DNA from: Gillisia sp. UBA3175
Lineage (GTDB): Bacteria; Bacteroidota; Bacteroidia; Flavobacteriales; Flavobacteriaceae
NCBI GenBank assembly: GCA_002364325.1
Contig: DEXV01000003.1
Span: 907,229-971,228 of the forward strand
DNA length: 64,000 nt
Direction of reading: 5' to 3'
Below, in pieces: positions 1 through 8,954 of the stretch (position 1 is its first letter; each line of letters opens with the position of its first letter). The notes beneath the pieces were generated by a model. That model made no database searches, was not told where the DNA came from, and worked only from the letters and a program-made list of their open reading frames with translations. The position numbers and the translations under genes were made by a program.

Positions 1-2427
1 CAAGTAGGAGACGATTTTAAACTCTTCAATAATTTTTTGATCACAAAAGACGAAAAGCATCTATTGCTGTTTATTTCACCAACATATCCCGCTTCAGAAA
101 CAGATAAGAACTCTGTATTTCTTGAAAAGTTTGAAGCGATCCAGGATTCTTTGAACTTAAAATATACCAATGTTAAAGGACAATTTTTTGGCGGGGTTCG
201 ATATTCAGTTGCAAATGCCAATCAGATAAAAAAAGACATTAAGCTCACTTTGGGTTTTGCCAGCGGAATACTTCTATTACTGCTTATTTATTATTATCGT
301 AGGATCTATGTTCCGTTAATATTATTTATTCCAAGTATAATTGGAGGGATCTCTGCAATTGCGGTACTCTATCTTTTTAAAGTCAGTATCTCTTCCATTT
401 CTGTTGGAATAGGAGCGATCCTGCTTGGAATAAGTTTAGATTATGCTTTGCACATTCTTACTCATTACAAGAACAACAACGATCTTTCCAAGCTTTATAA
501 AGATGTTACCGGACCCATTTTAATGAGTAGCGGAACCACGGCTGTTGCTTTTTTATGCTTATTATTCGTGAAAAGTGAAGCTTTGAATGATTTGGGAATC
601 TTTGCAGCTGTGAGTGTTATGGTATCTTCAGTAGTTGCACTTTTTCTAATTCCTTTATTATATTCAGTTCCAAAAGTCCAAGAGGAAAAGCAGGATACTT
701 TTATTGATAGAGTAGCAGGTATAGAATATCACAAGAAAAAAGGACTTGTTGCTTTAATACTTGTCCTATTCATTGGCGGTCTTTTTTACTTTACTAATTT
801 AAATTTTAACAATGACCTTTCTTCCATAAATTTTGAACCCGCTGAAGTAAAACAAGCTGAAAAAGAAGTTGAAAAAATTGCTGGAAAGGCAGCCAGATCT
901 ATTTATTTGGTGGCTTATGGAAATACTTCAGATGAAGCTTTGGAGGCAAATAATGAGTTATACGAGGAATTAATAAGTTTAAAGAGATCTGGTAGTATAG
1001 AGAGTTTTAGTAGTATTGGAGGAGTGGTGCTTTCTACAAACACCCAACTCGAAAAAATTGAATTATGGAAGAGTTTCTGGACTTCAGAAAAACAAGAATT
1101 TTTAAGATCTAACTTGATAACCTCCTCCGCTAGATTTGGTTTTAGACCAGAGAGTTTCGATAGCTTTTATTCTTTGGTGTATCAAGATTTTAAACCCATC
1201 TATCTTAATGATTATAGAAAGACCAGTACGTTGTATCTGGACGATTTTCTTTCTTCTGGAGATGATCTGGCAACAGTTACCAATTCGATTAATTTAAATA
1301 AGGAACTTGAAGCTTCGGTATTAAAAAAGATTAAAAGCAGAGAAAATGTGGTGGTTGTGGATAGAAAGCAAATAAATCAGAGCTTTCTGGGTAATTTGAA
1401 GAACGATTTTAATATGTTAATTGGTTATTCCATTTTAGCTGTTTTTATAATCCTTTTAATTTGTTATCGATCGTTAATGTTAAGTTTGCTAACTCTTGTT
1501 CCAATTGGTTTAACATGGGTGATCGCCTTAGGAATTATGGCGGCCTTGAAAATTGAATTCAATATTTTAAATATTATTATATCCACCTTTATTTTTGGAC
1601 TTGGGCTGGATTATAGCATCTTTATTACGAATGCTTTTTTAAAGGAATATGAGTTTGGAACCAAGGTGTTAAAAACCTACCGTACTTCTATATTACTATC
1701 TGTAATAACCACTCTACTTGGCATAGGTGCCTTATTCTTTGCTAAACATCCTGCATTGCGCTCTATCTCTATAGTATCTATAATAGGTGTGTTTTCTGCA
1801 GTTTCGGTAGCATTTATAGTACAGGGATTTATATTTGATCTTATTTTTTTAGAGAGACGTAGAAAAGGTCTTCCACCATTCAGTATGCGAAGACTAATAG
1901 GATCTATACAAGAAACACCAACTAAGGATAAACTATACTTTAGAAAAGAGGTGTATGATAATTATAGGCATAAAAAGATCTTTAAGGAAGTAAAGCGAGA
2001 TTTCGAACTAAATAAGGAACGTTATCTAAAAGCCGCCGATTTTATTGAAAATGAAAATGTGATCCATTTTTATTCTGAAATGGGCGTGTTACCTATTTAC
2101 CTAAGTTTTAAAAAACCGAATTCTTCTATAACAGGAATCGTTCTAGATGCAGAAAAACTTTTGGTAGCAAAGAATTGTTATACAGCACAATCTAATAGAT
2201 TGAAGTTTCAAGAAGAATACCCTGAAGATACTTCTCATTTGAAAGCTCTTATTTTATCCAATCTTAGTTACAATCCCTATGAAAAGGAGATCCATAAACT
2301 TATTACCAAACATATTCAAAAAGTGATTATTTTAGAGGAGAATTATTCCTATCAGTGGATCGTAGATCTTAATTTTGAAATAAGATATCGCCAAAATGGA
2401 GTAGTACTTCTTCAAAAATTAGTCTGA
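1..2427 (+). CDS. MMPL/RND-superfamily exporter with methyltransferase-like tail (5' truncated)
   Basis: The reading frame is open from base 1 (the internal TTG at 37 is not a convincing start), so this is the C-terminal ~808 residues of a longer protein. Visible are two bundles of hydrophobic helices, each carrying the MMPL-type Gly-x-x-Leu-Asp-Tyr segment (LGISLDYALHI and FGLGLDYSIFI), separated by a periplasmic loop domain; this is the RND/MMPL architecture used to move lipids or hydrophobic products across the inner membrane. The last ~170 residues after the final helix are soluble and look like a worn class I methyltransferase fold (ending RYRQNGVVLLQK) without a recognisable SAM-binding glycine motif. 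It is 12 bp upstream of a C45-family lipoprotein and an acyl-ligase, a grouping I associate with flexirubin/aryl-polyene clusters. Family assignment is firm; cargo is inferred. Confidence 0.85.
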   Translation, partial: QVGDDFKLFNNFLITKDEKHLLLFISPTYPASETDKNSVFLEKFEAIQDSLNLKYTNVKGQFFGGVRYSVANANQIKKDIKLTLGFASGILLLLLIYYYRRIYVPLILFIPSIIGGISAIAVLYLFKVSISSISVGIGAILLGISLDYALHILTHYKNNNDLSKLYKDVTGPILMSSGTTAVAFLCLLFVKSEALNDLGIFAAVSVMVSSVVALFLIPLLYSVPKVQEEKQDTFIDRVAGIEYHKKKGLVALILVLFIGGLFYFTNLNFNNDLSSINFEPAEVKQAEKEVEKIAGKAARSIYLVAYGNTSDEALEANNELYEELISLKRSGSIESFSSIGGVVLSTNTQLEKIELWKSFWTSEKQEFLRSNLITSSARFGFRPESFDSFYSLVYQDFKPIYLNDYRKTSTLYLDDFLSSGDDLATVTNSINLNKELEASVLKKIKSRENVVVVDRKQINQSFLGNLKNDFNMLIGYSILAVFIILLICYRSLMLSLLTLVPIGLTWVIALGIMAALKIEFNILNIIISTFIFGLGLDYSIFITNAFLKEYEFGTKVLKTYRTSILLSVITTLLGIGALFFAKHPALRSISIVSIIGVFSAVSVAFIVQGFIFDLIFLERRRKGLPPFSMRRLIGSIQETPTKDKLYFRKEVYDNYRHKKIFKEVKRDFELNKERYLKAADFIENENVIHFYSEMGVLPIYLSFKKPNSSITGIVLDAEKLLVAKNCYTAQSNRLKFQEEYPEDTSHLKALILSNLSYNPYEKEIHKLITKHIQKVIILEENYSYQWIVDLNFEIRYRQNGVVLLQKLV

Positions 2428-2439
2428 TAGTATTAAGCG

Positions 2440-4110
2440 ATGAAAGCTAATCTCTTAAAATCGTTTTTTTTATTATTTCTTATAAGTGTTCAATACTCTT
2501 GTGGGATTAATAGATCTATGGCGGATAGACCAGATCTATCAGGAATAGCTTCCATAGATAGCTTGCGAGTTAAACATAATGATAGTCTCTTTACAATTGG
2601 AAGGAATACGCTTCTAAAGAATAAATATGGAGTTTGGGAACTTTATGTAGAAGGAAATGCATTAGAAAGAGGTTTGGTTAATGGTAGCCTTACTCGTGAA
2701 CTAATCCATAAACAAGAAATTGCTTTTATGGATAAACTAGAAAGTTTGGTGCCTGCGGGAGGATATCAGAACTTCCTTCAAAAGATGATCTCATGGTTCA
2801 ATAGAAAAATGTATTTGCACGTTCCACAGGAATACAAGCAGGAGATCTATGGTGTTTCTAGGTATGCATTGGACGATTATAATAATTTTGCGCCAGCCTA
2901 TGTTAGAATGCTTTATTTGCATGGCGCCCATGATATAGGACATGCATTACAAGATCTAATGCTTGTTGGTTGCACTTCTTTTGCCGCTTGGGATAGTAAA
3001 ACCGAAGATGGCAATCTTTTAATTGGTAGAAATTTTGACTTTTATGCGGGAGATGCTTTTTCTGAAGAGAAAATAGTGGCCTTTGTAAATCCAGACAAAG
3101 GGCATAAGTTCATGATGTATACTTGGGGAGGAATGATTGGTGTGGTGAGTGGTATGAATGAAGCCGGAATTACAGTAACCATAAATGCCGGTAAATCTAA
3201 GATCCCGTTAATAGCTAAAACTCCAATCTCATTGGTGGCTAGGGAAATTTTGCAGTATGCTACAAACACTACAGAAGCTATTGCCATTGCAAAGAAAAGA
3301 GAGGTCTTTGTATCTGAATCTATTATGGTGGGAAGTGCTTCGGAAAATAAAGCGATCCTGATAGAGGTTTCTCCCAAAAATTTTGGGGTATTCGAAGTCT
3401 CGAATTCCAACGAGTTAATCTGTAGTAATCATTTTCAGAGTGAAGAATATGCAAATGATTCCAGAAATGCTGAAGCTATTTTGGAAAGTCATTCGTTATA
3501 CAGATATGAGAGGATGAAGGAATTGCTAGAAACCAACAATTTATTGAATCCTAAAAAGGCAGCTGAAATATTGAGGAATAAAGATGGATTAAATGGGGTA
3601 GAACTGGGATTGGGTAATGAGAAGGCTATTAATCAATTACTAGCGCATCACGGAATTATTTTTAAACCCATGGAACACAAAGTCTGGGTAAGTGCAAATC
3701 CTTATCAACTAGGAGCATTTATGGCCTATGATCTTGACGATGTATTTAAAAAATTTGAAAAGGGAGATCAATTGGTAAGCGTGATGGATCATTCTGAAAC
3801 CATACCGGAAGATGATTTTGTAAAGACAAAAGAATTTCAGGAATATGAAGCCTTCAGAAAAAAATTTCATTTATTACATGAGAAAGTTGCAAGCAATGAA
3901 GAAATTCGAGATTCAGCCTTGGCTAACTTAATCCAATTAAATCCTAATTATTGGAAAGGCTATTCCTTAGCTGGAAATTATTACTTTAAAAAAGAACAAT
4001 ACAAGAAAGCAATAATTTATTTTAAACAGGCTAAAAGAAGAGAAGTTACCACATTGCCGGAGACAGACTATTTGAATAGAATGATCAAGAAAAGCTACAG
4101 AAAATTATAA
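2440..4110 (+). CDS. C45-family autoproteolytic acyltransferase/hydrolase lipoprotein
   Basis: 556 residues. The N-terminus is a lipoprotein signal with a lipobox at QYSC-G, so the protein is probably anchored to a membrane on the periplasmic side. The central part matches the peptidase C45 / acyl-CoA:6-APA acyltransferase-like Ntn-hydrolase family: Gly-Cys-Thr-Ser-Phe with Cys178 as the predicted nucleophile exposed by self-cleavage, then GRNFDF and a GMNEAGIT segment typical of the fold. The last ~90 residues are helical and TPR-like (NPNYWKGYSLAG...YKKAIIYFKQA). It lies 12 bp after the exporter and 3 bp before the AMP-ligase, so the three are probably one transcript. In family members the reaction is amide or ester bond formation or cleavage; here it may transfer or release an acyl group on the exported product (inference). 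Confidence 0.8.
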   Translation: MKANLLKSFFLLFLISVQYSCGINRSMADRPDLSGIASIDSLRVKHNDSLFTIGRNTLLKNKYGVWELYVEGNALERGLVNGSLTRELIHKQEIAFMDKLESLVPAGGYQNFLQKMISWFNRKMYLHVPQEYKQEIYGVSRYALDDYNNFAPAYVRMLYLHGAHDIGHALQDLMLVGCTSFAAWDSKTEDGNLLIGRNFDFYAGDAFSEEKIVAFVNPDKGHKFMMYTWGGMIGVVSGMNEAGITVTINAGKSKIPLIAKTPISLVAREILQYATNTTEAIAIAKKREVFVSESIMVGSASENKAILIEVSPKNFGVFEVSNSNELICSNHFQSEEYANDSRNAEAILESHSLYRYERMKELLETNNLLNPKKAAEILRNKDGLNGVELGLGNEKAINQLLAHHGIIFKPMEHKVWVSANPYQLGAFMAYDLDDVFKKFEKGDQLVSVMDHSETIPEDDFVKTKEFQEYEAFRKKFHLLHEKVASNEEIRDSALANLIQLNPNYWKGYSLAGNYYFKKEQYKKAIIYFKQAKRREVTTLPETDYLNRMIKKSYRKL

Positions 4111-4113
4111 GTT

Positions 4114-5406
4114 ATGAACTCAATTCAAAATGAATCAGTAGAAAAAATTGCAAGAATTCAGTGGCTGGAATTGCAAAAGCAGCTATTATATCTTCAAAAG
4201 AATTCTAAATTCTATAAAAAATTATTTAAGGATAATGCAATAGATATAAGTGAAATTAGAACAGAGGCAGATCTTAGAAGAATTCCGCTCACTACAAAAG
4301 AAGACCTTCAAAATTATAATGAAGATTTTTTATGTGTATCGGAAGAAGAGGTTATAGATTATGTAACTACCTCGGGAACCTTAGGAAATCCTGTAAATTT
4401 TGCGCTAAATGAAAATGATCTAGAAAGATTAGCAGAGAATGAAAGACAATCTTTTGAGATGATAGGGATGCTTAAAGGAGATAAAGTGCAAATCACAACT
4501 ACTTTAGATAGAAGATTTATCGCCGGCATGGCTTACTTTTTAGGCCTTAGAAAGTTAGGGGCTGGAATTATTAGAACAGGAAGCGGATTGCCACATTTAC
4601 AATGGGATTCTATTTTGAGATTTAAACCTAACTACCTAGTTGCCGTGCCTTCTTTTCTCCTGAAAATGATAGAATATGCACAGGCAAATTCTATAGATTA
4701 TAAAAACTCTTCTGTTAAAGCTGCTGTTTGTATTGGAGAGCCATTAAGGGATCAGCACAATAATCTAAATGCTTTAGGCAAAAAGATTACCCAACTTTGG
4801 GATATCGAATTGTTTTCTACCTATGCCTCTACAGAAATGGCTACCTCCTTTACAGAATGTGTATATCATACAGGTAACCATATTAAACCTGAGCTTATTT
4901 ATACGGAAGTGCTAGATGAATCCGGCAATCCAGTAAAAATTGGAGAAATTGGAGAGTTAGTAATAAGTACATTACAAGTACAAACTATGCCTTTATTGCG
5001 GTTTGCTACCGGAGATCTTGTAAGTTATATAGCAGATATATGTGAATGTGGTAGAAATTCGATGCGATTGAGCCCGGTATTAGGGAGAAAGAAACAACAC
5101 ATAAAATATAAAGGCACTAGTTTATATCCGCAACATATTATAGACGTTCTCATAGGAGAAGTATTGATTCCCAACTTCATTATTGTTGTTCAAAAAGATG
5201 AAGTAGGTATGGATCTTCTTAGCATAAAACTAGCTGATACTATTTCTGAAAAAGAAATAGCGGTATTAAGACAAGGCTTTCAAACCAGTTTACAAGTAAT
5301 CCCTGAAATAGTGTTAGTAAACGAAAAGGAACTAAATAAACTTAAACATCCGGTTGGAAGCAGAAAGCCAGTACTATTTCTCGATCTGCGAACTACTGAG
5401 ATATAA
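4114..5406 (+). CDS. Phenylacetate-CoA-ligase-like AMP-forming acyl/aryl ligase
   Basis: 430 residues, the usual length for PaaK-like ligases. The adenylate-forming core is visible: a Thr/Ser/Gly-rich P-loop (VTTSGTLGNP, about residue 87-96), the YASTEMA segment (A5-like), and FATGDLV (A7-like). There is also a Cys-containing CECGRNSMRLSPVLGR stretch as in PaaK-type enzymes, then a small mobile C-terminal domain. It should activate an aromatic or acyl carboxylate as an adenylate and thioesterify it to CoA or an ACP. It is the last gene of the left-edge block, 3 bp behind the C45 lipoprotein. In flexirubin-type clusters a ligase of this class supplies or couples an aromatic acid; that role is inferred because the rest of the cluster lies outside the window. 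Confidence 0.82.
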   Translation: MNSIQNESVEKIARIQWLELQKQLLYLQKNSKFYKKLFKDNAIDISEIRTEADLRRIPLTTKEDLQNYNEDFLCVSEEEVIDYVTTSGTLGNPVNFALNENDLERLAENERQSFEMIGMLKGDKVQITTTLDRRFIAGMAYFLGLRKLGAGIIRTGSGLPHLQWDSILRFKPNYLVAVPSFLLKMIEYAQANSIDYKNSSVKAAVCIGEPLRDQHNNLNALGKKITQLWDIELFSTYASTEMATSFTECVYHTGNHIKPELIYTEVLDESGNPVKIGEIGELVISTLQVQTMPLLRFATGDLVSYIADICECGRNSMRLSPVLGRKKQHIKYKGTSLYPQHIIDVLIGEVLIPNFIIVVQKDEVGMDLLSIKLADTISEKEIAVLRQGFQTSLQVIPEIVLVNEKELNKLKHPVGSRKPVLFLDLRTTEI

Positions 5407-5494
5407 TAGTTGTCATCAAGATATTTCCACAGGCTCCAAATGACGAACTTTTGTCATCCCGGATAAGGAGAAATCTTTAGATATTTGCAAATTC
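5407..5494. repeat. Convergent intergenic region with possible degraded 'GTCATCCC' intergenic repeat
   Basis: This 88 bp gap separates two convergent genes. It contains TTTGTCATCCCGG followed by GGAGAAATCTTTAG and a trailing TTCTCACAC, which resembles the short intergenic repeats starting GTCATCCCG that I remember from flavobacterial genomes, and a partial second GTCATC at its left end. I noticed no other copy in this window, so the assignment as a dispersed repeat is weak. No clear T-tailed terminator hairpin is visible. Confidence 0.25.
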
Positions 5495-6673
5495 TCACAC
5501 TTTTTTGCAAACAAGAACAATTTTATCTTCATTAAAATTTGTGGTAAAAAATAGGTAGTGATCACCACCATCTTCTAATTTTAATTCCTTTCTGATCTCC
5601 GAAACTGAACGTTGGAAGTTGCGTGTAGTAACGTTCGCTTTTTTTAGTTTTAAAGTTCGCTTCAAGGTTTTTTTGTGATATGGTAAGATATTCAAGATCT
5701 CAAAGCTTCTACCTGGAAATGCTTTTAATTCTTCGGAGGTATATAAATGTGAATTACTATGTAATTTAAATGTTCCGGTTTCCTCGGCTAAAACTCTAAA
5801 TAAACCACTCTTCATAATAGCTGCATTAGGCTCATATAAGTATTTTAGAGGAAGTTTAAAATCGTAACTAGCCTGTGCTCCAACTAGAATACTTTCCAAA
5901 ATCTGAGTATCCTTTTTGGTAATATTTACAGTTTTGATCTTAATCTCGCTGGATATATTTCTGTTAAGTACCCATAAAAGTTCTTTAACCTCGTTGTTTA
6001 CAGCTATTATATGAATAGCAATTACCTTTCTAAACTCATTTATTCCTAAGGAAATATCCAATAAGGGAGAGGTTTTTACCAGAATATTCCCTGCTTTGCT
6101 AAAAAGAAATTTCAAATTTAAAGGAACATTTGGCGTACAGTGTTCCAGTAAAAAAACCTTCCCACCATGATCGTCCCTTCTTGTCGGATCTATATAGATC
6201 CAATCTATTTTTTCTGAAGTATTTTCTAAATAAGACAGTCCATTAACTGAAAATGTATCAATATTAGTAGCTCCTAAAACATGGAAATTGTGAGAAGCAA
6301 GTTCTGAAAGCTCAGCATCCAATTCACAATGAATCACTTTTTTAAATCTTTTAGCAAAATAAAGATCATCTATTCCAAAACCGCCGGTAATATCTACCAA
6401 AACTTCTCCTTCAATTAACTCGCTCTTATATTTAGCTGTTATTTCGGATGAAGTTTGTTCAAGATTTAAATTGTGAGGAAAAAGAATGCCTTCAGTTTTA
6501 AACCAAGTGGGCAGTTTACTCTCTGCTCTTATTAATCCTAAGATCTGAGTTGCTAATTCTTGAATGGATATCACTTTAAATGGCGAGCCCTTAAGAATTA
6601 GTTTACTTATATCCTTTCTAAGATTATCCTGAATGAATTGCTGTACCTCTGGATTTAAGATTGCCTTGTTCAA
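5495..6673 (-). CDS. Class I SAM-dependent methyltransferase with THUMP-like C-terminal domain
   Basis: 392 residues. A helical N-terminal region is followed by a Rossmann methyltransferase core: motif I LVDITGGFGID, the acidic HCELDAEL segment, and IYIDPTRRD in the motif IV position (a DPxRR signature shared by a conserved bacterial family). The C-terminal ~110 residues resemble the small THUMP-like domain found in RNA-modifying enzymes. The substrate is unknown; RNA is inferred from the THUMP-like tail and from the three RNA-modification genes upstream in the same operon. Its start lies 11 bp after the permease stop, at the end of a six-gene minus-strand run beginning at tsaD. Confidence 0.75.
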   Translation of the reverse strand: MNKAILNPEVQQFIQDNLRKDISKLILKGSPFKVISIQELATQILGLIRAESKLPTWFKTEGILFPHNLNLEQTSSEITAKYKSELIEGEVLVDITGGFGIDDLYFAKRFKKVIHCELDAELSELASHNFHVLGATNIDTFSVNGLSYLENTSEKIDWIYIDPTRRDDHGGKVFLLEHCTPNVPLNLKFLFSKAGNILVKTSPLLDISLGINEFRKVIAIHIIAVNNEVKELLWVLNRNISSEIKIKTVNITKKDTQILESILVGAQASYDFKLPLKYLYEPNAAIMKSGLFRVLAEETGTFKLHSNSHLYTSEELKAFPGRSFEILNILPYHKKTLKRTLKLKKANVTTRNFQRSVSEIRKELKLEDGGDHYLFFTTNFNEDKIVLVCKKV

Positions 6674-6684
6674 GCGCTTTGGTT

Positions 6685-7773
6685 TTAGAGGTCTCTGGTA
6701 AGCCTTTTAACTATCTTATATTCGCTTAAAGATTCCTTTGCAATCACTTTTAAAGCCGTGTAAAATGGAACCGCTACCACCATCCCAATAATTCCAAATA
6801 AGAGTCCTGCAATTAATATGATTAGAAATATCTCTAAGGGATGCGAGCGCACACTTGCTCCAAATATCAAGGGCTGACTTATTAAGTTATCTATTAATTG
6901 AGAAATTCCATAACCTGCCATTACAAATAACAGTTTTGGAAGAATGATTACTTGGAAATCTGCACCCAAATTACTAGAGATCACAAATAAAGCCATTAAG
7001 ATTCCAGCAAAAATAGGCCCTAGATAAGGAACTAAATTCAAGATTGCGCAGATGAATGCTATAGCAAGTGGATTGGTTATTTCAAAAATGGTGAGCAAAA
7101 GATAATACAGAATAAAAAGCACGAATACTTGCATGGTTAGACCCACAAAATATCTTGATAATAGGATCTTAATCTTATTAAATACACGTTGAAACTTATC
7201 TTCTTCTCCTTTATTTGCAAATACTAAGATGCTATTAAGCATTAATTTACTATCCTTCAACAGAAAGAATGAAATGAACATTATAGAAAAAATAGCAATT
7301 AAGGTGGCTCCTAAAATTCCAAAAACACTATTTAAAAATTTTGGAATAAGGTTAACATCGAAACTTTGAACAAGTTCACTCTGCTTTAAGCTTTCCATTA
7401 GATTAATATCCTCAACACCCAAATAATCATTTATTTGTTGATTCATCAAATTAATATCGCTCTTAAAAGCTTCAACATCAATCTGACCTAAGTGATGACT
7501 CTGTTCTATAACTATAGGTACAAAAACCAAGATGATACCAATAAACATTAGCAGTACAAATAGCAATACAATAAGCACTGCCGCCAAGTTGGGAATCTTT
7601 AATCTGGATCTTAGAAAAATAACAACAGGTCGCCCAATCAGAGATATAACTCCAGCAATAGCGATATAAACTAATACAGATTGAATTTTAAACAGGAAGA
7701 ATAATAAAAGAAAAATTCCGAAGAGAATCCCTAATGCTCTTAAAATTCCGTAAGAAAAGTTTTTTGCGTTCAC
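6685..7773 (-). CDS. AI-2E/PerM-family transporter
   Basis: 362 residues with about eight hydrophobic segments and the AI-2E exporter (PerM) layout: two N-terminal helices (LRALGILFGIFLLLFFLF, VYIAIAGVISLI), a long amphipathic periplasmic stretch, then the conserved segment around ICAILNLVPYLGPIFAG and the C-terminal helices ending at VAVPFYTALK. Members are inner-membrane transporters; experimentally studied ones export autoinducer-2 or act in Na+/H+ antiport, and the substrate cannot be read from sequence. It sits between the TrmH-like gene (12 bp upstream) and the THUMP-like methyltransferase (11 bp downstream), with no functional link to RNA modification beyond co-transcription. Confidence 0.85.
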   Translation of the reverse strand: MNAKNFSYGILRALGILFGIFLLLFFLFKIQSVLVYIAIAGVISLIGRPVVIFLRSRLKIPNLAAVLIVLLFVLLMFIGIILVFVPIVIEQSHHLGQIDVEAFKSDINLMNQQINDYLGVEDINLMESLKQSELVQSFDVNLIPKFLNSVFGILGATLIAIFSIMFISFFLLKDSKLMLNSILVFANKGEEDKFQRVFNKIKILLSRYFVGLTMQVFVLFILYYLLLTIFEITNPLAIAFICAILNLVPYLGPIFAGILMALFVISSNLGADFQVIILPKLLFVMAGYGISQLIDNLISQPLIFGASVRSHPLEIFLIILIAGLLFGIIGMVVAVPFYTALKVIAKESLSEYKIVKRLTRDL

Positions 7774-7785
7774 TCGGTAAAGATA

Positions 7786-8310
7786 TTATTTCTGATGAAA
7801 GGTATGAAAGGTTTTTGAAAATTCGTACAAAGCAATTCCAGCAGCTTGAGAAACGTTCATGCTACTATTGTTACCAAACATGGAAATATGGAGTTTTGTA
7901 GGTACGGTTTCAAGTACTAATTTACTTATACCATGCCGTTCATTGCCTATAATTAAAAGGATCTTTGTCTTTTTCGTGAGTTTATAATCTTCCAAAGCAC
8001 AACTATCTGAAGTAATTTCTAAGGCAAAAGGAGTGTAGCCACTTTCCCTATATTTTTCGATAACCGTTATTATTTCCTCTTCAAAACTGTAGGAAACTGT
8101 TTCAAAAGTATTGCGGGCTGTTCGTTTTAGTCTGTTGCTTTTAATATTTATTGGAGTTCCAGTAAAGATGATCTTTTCAATATTAAAAGCATCTGCCAGT
8201 CTAAATAAGCTTCCAATATTTGCCTCACCAGTAATATTATCTGCTAAGATAACAATAGGAAACTTTTCATTTAATTCGGAATGGGTACTGTGATCTAATT
8301 GTATGCTCAA
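7786..8310 (-). CDS. TrmH/SpoU-family RNA 2'-O-methyltransferase
   Basis: 174 residues, a short SPOUT-class enzyme lacking the N-terminal substrate-binding domain of TrmH/RlmB. The family motifs are present: motif 1 region ANIGSLFRLADAFNI, motif 2 LLIIGNERHGI, and motif 3 SMNVSQAAGIALYEF, which together form the trefoil knot and SAM site. It should 2'-O-methylate a ribose in tRNA or rRNA as a homodimer; the exact nucleotide is not predictable. Its start overlaps the DUF4159 stop by 4 bp (ATGA-type), suggesting translational coupling in the RNA-modification operon. Confidence 0.88.
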   Translation of the reverse strand: MSIQLDHSTHSELNEKFPIVILADNITGEANIGSLFRLADAFNIEKIIFTGTPINIKSNRLKRTARNTFETVSYSFEEEIITVIEKYRESGYTPFALEITSDSCALEDYKLTKKTKILLIIGNERHGISKLVLETVPTKLHISMFGNNSSMNVSQAAGIALYEFSKTFHTFHQK

Positions 8311-8951
8311 TTTTCGAATGTGTATTTTATAATATTGGCACCCATTTTTAAGGCTTTCAGTCTAACTTCTGGAGAATCATTGTGCACTGCTGCATCCTCC
8401 CAGCCATCACTAAGATCGCTTTCAAAGGTGAATAATAAGATAAGTCTATCCTCCTCAAATAATCCAAAAGCTTGGGGAGGCAGGCCGTCATGTTCGTGAA
8501 TTTTGGGTAATCCATTTGGAAATTGGAATACTGAACGGAAAATAGGGTGCGTTGCAGGTAATTCCTGAAGTTCTTTGTTTGGAAATACTTTTTTTAATTC
8601 AGCCCTAATATATTTATTCATTCCATAATTATCGTCTATATGAAGAAAACCACCGCTTAATAAGTAATTTCTAAGATTTTGAGATTCTTCGGCACTAAAG
8701 AACACATTTCCATGACCTGTCATATGTACAAATGGATATTGAAAAATATCTGTGCTTCCTGGAGAAACAGTTTCCGGTTTTTCTTTAATAGCTGTACGAA
8801 TATTTGTATTGCAGAATTTTATAAGATTTGGGAGTGCCGTTGGATTTGCGTACCAATCTCCACCACCTTGATATTTTAATAATGCGATTTCTTGACTGGT
8901 CATTTTTAAACCAAACAGCACAAATAGTAATAGTATCAAACTTTTTATCAT
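8307..8951 (-). CDS. DUF4159 domain protein, secreted
   Basis: 214 residues. An N-terminal signal peptide (LILLLFVLFGLKMTSQ) is followed by a DUF4159 domain with the hallmarks GGGDWYANP near residue 30-38, a GHGNVFFS turn, GGFLHIDDNYG and a C-terminal HNDSPEVR. The domain has a flavodoxin/glutamine-amidotransferase-like feel, but no function is established that I know of. It is a secreted or periplasmic protein inside an RNA-modification operon: 4 bp overlap with the TrmH-like gene downstream and a 3 bp gap after rsmE upstream. Confidence 0.85.
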   Translation of the reverse strand: MIKSLILLLFVLFGLKMTSQEIALLKYQGGGDWYANPTALPNLIKFCNTNIRTAIKEKPETVSPGSTDIFQYPFVHMTGHGNVFFSAEESQNLRNYLLSGGFLHIDDNYGMNKYIRAELKKVFPNKELQELPATHPIFRSVFQFPNGLPKIHEHDGLPPQAFGLFEEDRLILLFTFESDLSDGWEDAAVHNDSPEVRLKALKMGANIIKYTFEN

Positions 8952-8954
8952 CGC

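Noticed and set aside
37..2427. TTG at 37 as the true start of the exporter gene
   Set aside because: The frame is open back to base 1 with protein-like sequence, and the visible part begins mid-domain, so the gene is simply cut by the window edge.
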